A DNA stretch of 64,000 bases from Vibrio celticus (GTDB taxonomy: Bacteria > Pseudomonadota > Gammaproteobacteria > Enterobacterales > Vibrionaceae): contig NZ_AP025463.1 of assembly GCF_024347335.1 (NCBI RefSeq), positions 2,170,001-2,234,000 on the forward strand. Direction: 5' to 3'. The position numbers and the translations under genes are program-made. Positions within the stretch are counted from its first letter, which is position 1; every line of letters begins with the position of its first letter. Positions 7,003 to 14,536 of the stretch are shown here, in pieces. Below the pieces are notes generated by a model. It saw nothing but the letters and a program-made list of their open reading frames with translations. It did not search any database and had not been told where the DNA came from.

Positions 7003-8905
7003 ACTGTGACGCCTTAACGGTTTTCTTTTTACGATGAGTCAATGAGAGCAAAGCACCGATAATGGAGAACAGCCCACCAAACCAGATCCAGCGCGCATAC
7101 GCCTTATACTGAACACGAAATGCGTAAGCGGTGGAATCGACTTTCTCACCCATGGTGATATAAACATCGCCATGCCAAAACCATTTCATTGCGGGTTCAC
7201 TCATGTTCATGACTCGAACTTGGTAATGTCTTCTTTCCGGCGAAATAGAAAAGCGCTGCTCGCCAAACTCTAGGTTGAGTATCGCTTTTTCTGCGGTAAA
7301 GTTTGAAGCGACATACAGCTCAGTATCACGATGAGAAAGTGTCCAATCCATGAATTCGACTTCTATGCCTGGGCTTAACTTATAGCTGCGCTCAAACGAG
7401 TGGTAGCTATTCATGGCAGCACCGACCGCTAATACTGCTACCCCAACATGAGCAAAGGTCATCACCCAGACTTTACGTTGGAACTTGGAACTGCGCGTAA
7501 CCACTAAACCATAAACGTGCGTCAATAAAACCCAGAATGCCAGCCCCCAAGTCAGCAGCACCATCACTTGTAGATGTCCCTGTTCCACTTGCCAAGAATA
7601 ACAAATGTACCCAAGCACAAATGACACCACAGCTAACGAGGCAATCACGCCTTTAGTTGCTTGAAGTTTGATACTCAGCAATGGAACAAGGCCGACGACA
7701 GCCAACGCAAGCAAAGCCAAAGGTGCAATCAAGAGATTAAAGTAAGGCGCACCGACCGAGATATTTCCCAGGCCAAGCAACTCAAAGACCATAGGATAAA
7801 ACGTGCCGAACACCACGACAGCAGTCGCGAGAACAAAAATAAGCACCGCAACTAAGCTCAAAAAGCTTTTGCTGGCGAAGCTAGTAATCGGATTAGATTC
7901 AAAAGACTCTCCTCTGACGATAAGCAGAGAAAATGAACTCACCAGTACCAGAACTAATATAAGAAGCAGTGCGATACCTTTGGTTGGGTCGACGGCAAAA
8001 GCGTGTACCGATGTGAGTACGCCAGAACGAACAATAAAGGTGCCCAAGATACTCAAACAAAACGTAATGAAAGCAAGACTGAGAGACCATTTCAACAACT
8101 GCTGTTTGCCCTTTGCAACACCTAGGCTGTGCAGTAAAGCGGTCGAAGTAAGCCACGGCAACAAGCTGGCATTTTCAACCGGGTCCCAGAACCACCAGCC
8201 GCCCCAACCTAATTCGTAATACGCCCACCAAGAACCAAGAATGATCCCTGCAGTTAAAAAGATCCAAGCGACTAAACACCAACTGCGACAATGGGCAACC
8301 CAATCAAACTCAATAGGATCAACAAGCAAAGCGGCAACAGCAAATGCCAGCACCACAGAAAAGCCGACATAGCCAAGGTAAAGCAATGGAGGGTGAAAAA
8401 TCAGACCGACATCTTGCAGCATGGGGTTAAGGTCACGCCCTTCTAGCGGCAAGATCGAGTTCATTTCAAACGGATTTGATGCGAATAAGGTGAACCAAGC
8501 AAATATCGCGAGCAGTAGATTCATCACCCATAGCACTCGGCTTTGGTATTCATTCGAATACTGTTTTTGTAAGGCGATAACGCCAGACCAGACGCTGATC
8601 GTCAGTACCCAAAATAACAAGGAACCTTCATGACCTGCCCATACGGCTGCGAGCTTAAAAAATGAGGGTAATTGAGTATTTGAATGTTCAGCGACATAGA
8701 GAATAGAGAAGTCATCACTGACAAAGGCATAGCCAAGCAATGCGACAGAAGTGAGAGAAAACAGCGCATTTGAAAGAGAGAAACTGCGGATTAAACCTAG
8801 ATTTTGCGTCCGTTTATTTAGCACTTGGTAAAACGAATGCACACCAATAATGCTGCTGAGTACAGCAACCAACACCAAACTAAACAGCCCCAAAGAACCG
8901 ACCAT
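6983..8905 (-). CDS. nrfE: NrfE, CcmF-like cytochrome c haem lyase subunit
   Basis: This 640-residue polytopic inner-membrane protein has many hydrophobic helices. It contains the tryptophan-rich haem-handling WWD region (WGGWWFWDPVENASLLPWL) and conserved histidines on either side, as in CcmF. With NrfF and NrfG it forms the lyase for the CxxCK haem of the nitrite reductase. ATG 8905 is well supported by GAGGTGAT immediately upstream. It is separated from nrfD by 128 bases, longer than other gaps in the operon, and overlaps the downstream dsbE-like gene. Confidence 0.92.
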   Translation of the reverse strand: MVGSLGLFSLVLVAVLSSIIGVHSFYQVLNKRTQNLGLIRSFSLSNALFSLTSVALLGYAFVSDDFSILYVAEHSNTQLPSFFKLAAVWAGHEGSLLFWVLTISVWSGVIALQKQYSNEYQSRVLWVMNLLLAIFAWFTLFASNPFEMNSILPLEGRDLNPMLQDVGLIFHPPLLYLGYVGFSVVLAFAVAALLVDPIEFDWVAHCRSWCLVAWIFLTAGIILGSWWAYYELGWGGWWFWDPVENASLLPWLTSTALLHSLGVAKGKQQLLKWSLSLAFITFCLSILGTFIVRSGVLTSVHAFAVDPTKGIALLLILVLVLVSSFSLLIVRGESFESNPITSFASKSFLSLVAVLIFVLATAVVVFGTFYPMVFELLGLGNISVGAPYFNLLIAPLALLALAVVGLVPLLSIKLQATKGVIASLAVVSFVLGYICYSWQVEQGHLQVMVLLTWGLAFWVLLTHVYGLVVTRSSKFQRKVWVMTFAHVGVAVLAVGAAMNSYHSFERSYKLSPGIEVEFMDWTLSHRDTELYVASNFTAEKAILNLEFGEQRFSISPERRHYQVRVMNMSEPAMKWFWHGDVYITMGEKVDSTAYAFRVQYKAYARWIWFGGLFSIIGALLSLTHRKKKTVKASQYAYQRS

Positions 8906-9033
8906 ATCACCTCAATAAGGCTCCGCTTGAGCAGAGCCGATCTGAACACGCATCTCATGTTTATTTAAAGCATGTTCATTAATAAGCAGATATTTAGTAT
9001 CCAACATCTGCTCACTAATAAACTTGAGCGAAA

Positions 9034-10008
9034 TTAAGCTATCGTTAACTGCCCTGCATAAAGGACAAAAGTTCGCAGCATTAATACACCCATTAGGCTT
9101 AGTGAAGTCACCGAGAAAATATACACCGAGCTATGGCGGATCGAGGTTGGTGTAACGGCATTCAGCAACAATGGTAGAACCATGCCAACACCGATAACGC
9201 CGTACCAGAACCAACTCGCCCAGAAACCACTGCCGATGGCGTTCCATACGGCTTGCTCACTTTGGCCACCAGCGAAGATAAGCCCAGTAAAGAAAGTAAT
9301 CAGAACAAACAACTCAAACATCACGACCGGACGTTCGAACCCGTGGATCCATGAAATACTCGGGCTATGAGGTGATTCTTTAAAGACCAACACACCAAAT
9401 AAAATACACGCCGCCGCTCCCGAAGATAAGCTCGAGAATAAGAACAAAATCGGCAGCACGGGGTTATTCAACAGTGGGAAGGTATTTAAAGCTGAAAGCA
9501 AGAATCCGGTATAAGCGGCAAGCATTAGAGCAAGAACAGCTAAGAATATTTCCAAAGCATTTTCAAATACTTCTAATTTGCCAATCCAGTTACCGACGAA
9601 ATCGAGTCGTCCTTTTAACCATGTTTGGTCATTTAAAAATACGACGATTTGATCTCTAAATATAATGCCGATCCAAAGAAATAAGATCACCATATACACT
9701 TGGAATAAGATCACACCCATCGACATCACAGACGTTGGATTATAGAAGATCATGATCTTCCAAAAGGATAACGGTTTTGTCAGGTGGAAAACCAAGATCA
9801 GTAGGCCTGAAATGATCCCAAATGGCGCAAGAAAAGCGGTCGCCTTTAACACACCATTATGAGCAGGATCGCCTTCAAGGACCTTACGTTTTAGGTAAAT
9901 GGCGATCATTACGGCACCCGCCGACATCCCCGCGAGAAATAGATAGATAGCTATAATCCAGTCCCATACCACGGTACCAGACTGAAAAGCTGTGTCCCAT
10001 GCACTCAT
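9034..10008 (-). CDS. nrfD: NrfD, membrane quinol dehydrogenase subunit
   Basis: This 324-residue inner-membrane protein of the NrfD/PsrC family has about eight hydrophobic helices and the early WDWIIAIYLFLAGMSAGA segment typical of the family. NrfD oxidises menaquinol and passes electrons through NrfC to the pentahaem NrfB and then NrfA. It follows nrfC by two bases with GGGGAG eight bases ahead of its ATG. Confidence 0.92.
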   Translation of the reverse strand: MSAWDTAFQSGTVVWDWIIAIYLFLAGMSAGAVMIAIYLKRKVLEGDPAHNGVLKATAFLAPFGIISGLLILVFHLTKPLSFWKIMIFYNPTSVMSMGVILFQVYMVILFLWIGIIFRDQIVVFLNDQTWLKGRLDFVGNWIGKLEVFENALEIFLAVLALMLAAYTGFLLSALNTFPLLNNPVLPILFLFSSLSSGAAACILFGVLVFKESPHSPSISWIHGFERPVVMFELFVLITFFTGLIFAGGQSEQAVWNAIGSGFWASWFWYGVIGVGMVLPLLLNAVTPTSIRHSSVYIFSVTSLSLMGVLMLRTFVLYAGQLTIA

Positions 10009-10010
10009 AA

Positions 10011-10697
10011 TCAGATCTCCCCTTTTTGGTGTGGCACTTTATAGAGTTTTGGTTGAGTACCGAGATAAGCTTTATCTCTGTAAACCACCTCAGATTTAAG
10101 CACCTGGTTTATCTCACTCTTAGGGTCATTTAGATCGCCAAATACTAGCGCATTGGTCGGGCAAGATTCGACACAAGCCGGCAACTTCCCTTGTGCAAGA
10201 TTGGTATCACGACAGAAGTTACATTTATCTGCGGATTTGTTCTCTGGATGGAAAAAACGCACTTGATACGGACAAGCTAACAAGCAGTAACCGCAACCGA
10301 CACACTTCTCTTGATGAACATCGACAATGCCGGTTTTTTCATCTTTATAGGCTGCACCTGTCGGGCAAACCATCACGCAGGGTGCGTTATCACAATGTTG
10401 GCAAGAGTTACGAGTAAAACGGTAATCAACATTTGGATATTCGCCTTGGGGTTCGCTCTTAATAATCTCTAAGCGCGATACGCCTTCAGGCACTTTGTTC
10501 ACTTCACGACAAGCTTCTGTACAAGCGGTGCAACCAATACACGCGGTCTCGTCATGAATCATTCCATAACGCTTAGCCCCATCCTCTTGAACATTGGCCA
10601 AGGTTTTACGACTTGTCACCGCCGCCGTTCCCGCAACACCTGTGGTAAAAATAACGGCACCCGCGCCAGCTAAAAAGTTTCTTCTTGAGCAGCTCAT
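10011..10697 (-). CDS. nrfC: NrfC, periplasmic 4x[4Fe-4S] ferredoxin
   Basis: The 228-residue iron-sulfur protein begins with a twin-arginine signal (SRRNFLAGAG), so it is exported folded by Tat. Four cysteine clusters are visible: CIGCTACTEAC, CQHCDNAPCVMVC, CVGCGYCLLAC and CNFC...CVESC. It is the electron-transfer partner of NrfD. AAGGGGAG precedes the ATG, and the gene starts three bases after the nrfB stop. Confidence 0.93.
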   Translation of the reverse strand: MSCSRRNFLAGAGAVIFTTGVAGTAAVTSRKTLANVQEDGAKRYGMIHDETACIGCTACTEACREVNKVPEGVSRLEIIKSEPQGEYPNVDYRFTRNSCQHCDNAPCVMVCPTGAAYKDEKTGIVDVHQEKCVGCGYCLLACPYQVRFFHPENKSADKCNFCRDTNLAQGKLPACVESCPTNALVFGDLNDPKSEINQVLKSEVVYRDKAYLGTQPKLYKVPHQKGEI

Positions 10698-10700
10698 AGA

Positions 10701-11285
10701 TTACTCCCCTTCTTTCTTCTGGTTGAAGTCTGAATGGCAATCCACACACAGCTTGATGGTTTGCTTCTTATCTAAGCCCAACACCTTGGCTTCCGTCGCA
10801 TGAACATCATGGCAGTTTGAACACGTTAAATTTTGTGCGTGAACGTCGTGGGTCCAGCTCGCTTCGCGCAGATCGTCAGGCTTATGACAATCAATACACT
10901 GGCTATTCGCATCTAAAATTAAGCTAGGATCTAGGAAAACCTTGTCGGCCCCTGGTTGTGATTGAGCCTCACGATACTTCACCACTTTAGGCGCGCCTTC
11001 GCGGTGGTCGGGGCTAATAGAACTATGACAGTCAGTACAATTTACTTCACGGCCAAGCAAAGCGTGTGCACTTTCACCATGTGAACCCAATACCGTTTCT
11101 TTTGAATCTTTATGGCACTGAACACACTTGTAGTCTTTGTCACGGATTAATTCGACTTCATGTCTTGTTGATTCTCCTACTGGCGTAACAGCAGGCTCAG
11201 CAACAGCATGAATGGAATAACCATAGAGGCAGAATGCTAGAAGGGATTTAAGCATTATGACTATGGCCAATTTAATATTGCCCAT
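10701..11285 (-). CDS. nrfB: NrfB, pentahaem c-type cytochrome
   Basis: A 194-residue exported cytochrome with a Sec signal peptide (cleavage near HAVAEP) and exactly five CxxCH motifs: CVQCH, CTDCH, CIDCH, CSNCH and CVDCH. NrfB delivers electrons from the NrfCD quinol dehydrogenase to NrfA. The ATG at 11285 has AGGA six bases upstream. It is the first gene of the minus-strand operon and is divergent from nrfA across a 481-base regulatory region. Confidence 0.93.
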   Translation of the reverse strand: MGNIKLAIVIMLKSLLAFCLYGYSIHAVAEPAVTPVGESTRHEVELIRDKDYKCVQCHKDSKETVLGSHGESAHALLGREVNCTDCHSSISPDHREGAPKVVKYREAQSQPGADKVFLDPSLILDANSQCIDCHKPDDLREASWTHDVHAQNLTCSNCHDVHATEAKVLGLDKKQTIKLCVDCHSDFNQKKEGE

Positions 11286-11766
11286 TTTATCCTTTCCTTA
11301 TACCGGCATTATTTAACTCTCAACTAAATAATATTCCGGTTAAACAAAAGTACCCTTAAACGATATTATTACCGTTTAAATGATATCAATTCTTATTTTG
11401 GATAAGCCACAACGCTTTCTATAGTTAGAATATACCTCTAATTGGGTAATACGAAATTTCGATAGGTTAATCTGTGAACGTAATCACCCTATTTATACCA
11501 TGGTCAATTTAGGTAATTGATTGTTATATATGATAATAATTCTCAGTTAAATTCTAATTAATCTAACCACCAGTACCACTTTAGGGTTATATAAACTTCA
11601 ACGTGACTAAGGTCACTGCCATTAATTGATCTGGGACAATCTATATCCAACACGTAACAAAATGTGTTTGTTTATGAATTAATATAAACAGGAATTCTCC
11701 AGTTCTTAATTTGAATAGCAAACTCACAACGCTTGGTATAAAAATCAGTATATTGGAGATATCACT
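11286..11766. promoter_or_regulatory. nrfA/nrfB divergent regulatory region
   Basis: This 481-base AT-rich region holds no convincing gene. A symmetric GTGAC-TAAG-GTCAC lies at 11603-11616, a CRP-type dyad (GTGA-N6-TCAC). TTGAT-CTGG-GACAA at 11626-11639 has one perfect and one degenerate FNR half-site, and TTAAA-TGAT-ATCAA at 11376-11389 likewise. Nearness of CRP/FNR-family sites to nrfA agrees with anaerobic, nitrite-related control known for nrf operons; each individual site is an inference. Confidence 0.5.
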
Positions 11767-13197
11767 GTGAAAAAGCATTGGATACGTAATTCAGTCACAG
11801 CACTATTAATGGTTAGCGCGTCATTAGCAAGCGCGACCAGTTTTGCTGCGTCTGAACAAAAAGAAATTGGCGATCCTCGTAACGATCAGTTCGAGCAAAA
11901 CCACCCAGATCAATATCATTCATGGAGACAAACTTCAGAAAGCGAAACGATTGAAGACGCACTAAAAGAAGATCCAAACATGGTTATCATGTGGGCTGGC
12001 TACGGCTTCGCAAAAGATTACAACAAAGCACGTGGTCACTTTTATGCGATTGACGATGTAAGACAAACGCTCCGTACTGGCGGCCCAACGGACGAAAGCT
12101 CAGGCCCTATGCCAATGGCGTGTTGGAGTTGTAAAAGCCCAGACGTAGCACGTGTTATCGAAGAGCGTGGTGAAGACGGTTATTTTGAAGGTAAATGGGC
12201 ACGTCTTGGCAACGAGATTGTGAATCCTATTGGCTGTGCAGATTGTCACGATACCCAAAGCGAAGGCTTTAAAAATGGTGAACCAGCACTGAAGGTGACA
12301 CGTCCTTATGTTGAACGTGCATTTGAAGCGATTGGTAAAAAGTTTGATGAGCAAAGCCGTTTAGACCAGCAAGCTTCTGTTTGTGCTCAGTGCCACGTGG
12401 AATATTACTTCACAGGCCCAACCAAAGGCGTGAAGTTCCCTTGGGATCAAGGCACAACGGTTGGCGATATGGAACGCTACTATGATGCAATCAACTTTAA
12501 AGATTGGACGCATAAAGTATCGAAAGCACCCATGCTGAAAGCACAGCACCCAGGTTTCGAAACATGGCGTGAAGGCATCCACGGTAAGAACAAAGTCGTT
12601 TGTGCTGACTGTCATATGCCGAAAGTAACCAAAGAAGATGGCACCGTTTATACCGACCATAAAGTGGGTAACCCATTCGACCGCTTCGAAGATACGTGTG
12701 CAAACTGTCACACTCAATCTAAAGAAACCATGCGTAACATCGTTTCAAGCCGTAAAGCTCAAGTGCTAAACATGAAGCTGACCGCTGAGAAACAAATCGT
12801 TGCCGCTCACTTTGAAGCAGGCGCGGCATGGGAAGCAGGTGCGACAGAGCAAGAGATGGAGCCTATCCTACTGGATATCCGTCATGCTCAATGGCGCTGG
12901 GACTACGCTATTGCATCTCATGGCGTTCATATGCACGCTCCTGAAATCGCTCTAGAAGTGCTAGGTACTGCCGTTGACCGCGCAGCCGATGCTCGTACTA
13001 AGATTGTTCGCCTACTGGCAAAGAAAGGCATCACTGATCCAATCGAGATTCCAGACATCTCGACCAAAGAAGCGGCTCAAAAAGCGCTTGGAATGGACAT
13101 GGATAAGATGAACGCTGAGAAACAACACTTCTTAGACACAGTTGTTCCTAAATGGGAAGAGCAAGCTGAAAAGCGTGAAGCCAGCTACGAATACTAG
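11767..13197 (+). CDS. nrfA: Ammonia-forming cytochrome c552 nitrite reductase
   Basis: NrfA reduces nitrite to ammonium with six electrons in the periplasm. The 476-residue product has a Sec signal peptide (cleaved near SFA-AS, residue 27-28). It carries the diagnostic active-site haem motif CWSCK at residues 119-123, where lysine replaces histidine, and four normal motifs: CADCH (157-161), CAQCH (206-210), a second CADCH and CANCH. The start is GTG, with GGAG about nine bases before it. It is transcribed alone on the plus strand, opposite the nrfB operon, and ends at a strong terminator. The CxxCK haem explains why nrfE, nrfF and nrfG are kept nearby. Confidence 0.97.
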   Translation: MKKHWIRNSVTALLMVSASLASATSFAASEQKEIGDPRNDQFEQNHPDQYHSWRQTSESETIEDALKEDPNMVIMWAGYGFAKDYNKARGHFYAIDDVRQTLRTGGPTDESSGPMPMACWSCKSPDVARVIEERGEDGYFEGKWARLGNEIVNPIGCADCHDTQSEGFKNGEPALKVTRPYVERAFEAIGKKFDEQSRLDQQASVCAQCHVEYYFTGPTKGVKFPWDQGTTVGDMERYYDAINFKDWTHKVSKAPMLKAQHPGFETWREGIHGKNKVVCADCHMPKVTKEDGTVYTDHKVGNPFDRFEDTCANCHTQSKETMRNIVSSRKAQVLNMKLTAEKQIVAAHFEAGAAWEAGATEQEMEPILLDIRHAQWRWDYAIASHGVHMHAPEIALEVLGTAVDRAADARTKIVRLLAKKGITDPIEIPDISTKEAAQKALGMDMDKMNAEKQHFLDTVVPKWEEQAEKREASYEY

Positions 13198-13221
13198 TTT
13201 CTTCAATTAGACCATTAGGTA

Positions 13222-13258
13222 AAAACCAGTCACACTATTATTGTGTGGCTGGTTTTTT
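13222..13258 (+). terminator. Terminator of nrfA
   Basis: AACCAGTCACAC pairs with GTGTGGCTGGTT around a short loop and is followed by TTTTTT, a canonical intrinsic terminator 25 bases after the nrfA stop. Confidence 0.85.
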
Positions 13259-13322
13259 AGGTTTGGGGCAATACACATCAATATCTCCTCCCCAATCCAC
13301 TCGCCAATTCAAGGAATAGACA

Positions 13323-13667
13323 ATGAAAACCTTACTTTCACTTTCAGCATTATGTATCGCACTGCTCAGTTCAGGCGTTCACGCTTCTGAGCGTGCTGAG
13401 ACAGGGTGGGAATTAATAGAGAAAGGCGCATTAGTGGTTGATGTCAGAACACCAGCAGAGTTCGAACAAGGGCATCTAAACAACGCCATCAACTACCCTC
13501 TTTCTGAAGTGGCTACTCACTTCGCTAAGATAGATAAAGACCAACCGATCGTTTTGTATTGCCGCAGTGGCAATCGATCAGGACAAGCCTATCAATTCTT
13601 GCGAGCTCAAGGGTTTACTCAAATCCATAACGCAGGTGGGTTGATTGAAATGCAGGAAAGTAAATAA
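13323..13667 (+). CDS. Periplasmic single-domain rhodanese (PspE-like)
   Basis: This 114-residue protein has a signal peptide ending GVHAS and one rhodanese domain. The active-site loop CRSGNRSGQ carries the catalytic Cys80, and the DVRTPAEFEQGHL stretch is the usual N-terminal rhodanese motif. It would transfer sulfane sulfur in the periplasm. AAGGA lies seven bases before the ATG. It sits between nrfA and the convergent nrfG; whether it serves cytochrome maturation or sulfur detoxification cannot be told from the sequence. Confidence 0.88.
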   Translation: MKTLLSLSALCIALLSSGVHASERAETGWELIEKGALVVDVRTPAEFEQGHLNNAINYPLSEVATHFAKIDKDQPIVLYCRSGNRSGQAYQFLRAQGFTQIHNAGGLIEMQESK

Positions 13668-13706
13668 CTAAAAACAAACGATTAACGACTAGCGATTATG
13701 CCAAGC

Positions 13707-14336
13707 TTAACGGATCATCTGTTTGGCTTGGTTAATCGAATGAATAATCGAAACGCGATCAATCCCCTTTTGATTGGAGTCGAGGATTTGAATCCATGCA
13801 TCAATCGCTTGTTGATAACGCATGCTAATGAAGTGATCGGTCGCAATCAGCATCAATGCCGTACGATCATTGGGATCAAGCTGCATGGAGTGATCCAGTA
13901 ACGCATTCACATCATCGCTCATCGCTTGTGAACTAAGATAGTAAAGTGCCGTTGCTTTGGCTGCATAGAGGCCCGAAGGTGCTTGAGGATCTAACCGAAT
14001 CGCATAGTCGTAGCAGGTGAACGCTGCATCAAATTCCCCTTTCTGCATATACACACCACCAAGCTTAAACCACAAGTCGGATTGATTCGGATCTTGTTTG
14101 AGGCTTTGCTGAAGCTCATCTTGGAAATCTGTTGCCGTGTAACTATTGTTATCATCTAAAGGAAGTTGAGGTATCTCTTGTTTCAGTTGAGACCAAACAA
14201 GCACGCTCAAAGCGACCGCAGTAATCGAAATCACTACATTGCTTTTTAGATGACTGCTGTTTTTGTTCGCCGCAATGACGACCACAATCAAAAACAAGCT
14301 CATTAGTACCAACGCAACCAACAACCAGATGTCCAT
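13707..14336 (-). CDS. nrfG: NrfG-like TPR protein of cytochrome c maturation
   Basis: From ATG 14336 the product has 209 residues; a GTG seven codons upstream is rejected because AAGGAG lies six bases before this ATG. It has one N-terminal membrane segment (~residues 3-23) followed by several tetratricopeptide repeats (for example WFKLGGVYMQKGEFDAAFTCYDYAIRLDP), matching NrfG and the C-terminal part of CcmH/CcmI. NrfG presents the NrfA C terminus to the NrfEF lyase so that haem is attached to CxxCK. It is convergent with the rhodanese gene and detached from nrfEF, an arrangement that still keeps the full lyase set around nrfA. Confidence 0.85.
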   Translation of the reverse strand: MDIWLLVALVLMSLFLIVVVIAANKNSSHLKSNVVISITAVALSVLVWSQLKQEIPQLPLDDNNSYTATDFQDELQQSLKQDPNQSDLWFKLGGVYMQKGEFDAAFTCYDYAIRLDPQAPSGLYAAKATALYYLSSQAMSDDVNALLDHSMQLDPNDRTALMLIATDHFISMRYQQAIDAWIQILDSNQKGIDRVSIIHSINQAKQMIR

Positions 14337-14472
14337 TCCACACTCCTTTCTATCCACTCCCTACTCTATCGTTTTCATCTCTCCTCTATATTGATCAAGG
14401 TTTAGCTATCGAGATTTTATCGATCACGGCTCTGTTATAAAGTCACACCAAGCTCCACAAATAACAGGTAAT

Positions 14473-14502
14473 AAAAAACCGAGCCCTTAGGCTCGGTTTT
14501 TT
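14473..14502 (-). terminator. Terminator of gyrA
   Basis: AAAAAACCGAGCC pairs perfectly with GGCTCGGTTTTTT around CTTA. The symmetrical A and T tracts make it functional in both directions. Confidence 0.9.
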
Positions 14503-14536
14503 CAATGGTAAGCTTAATTACTTAGCGTAATAGAGA

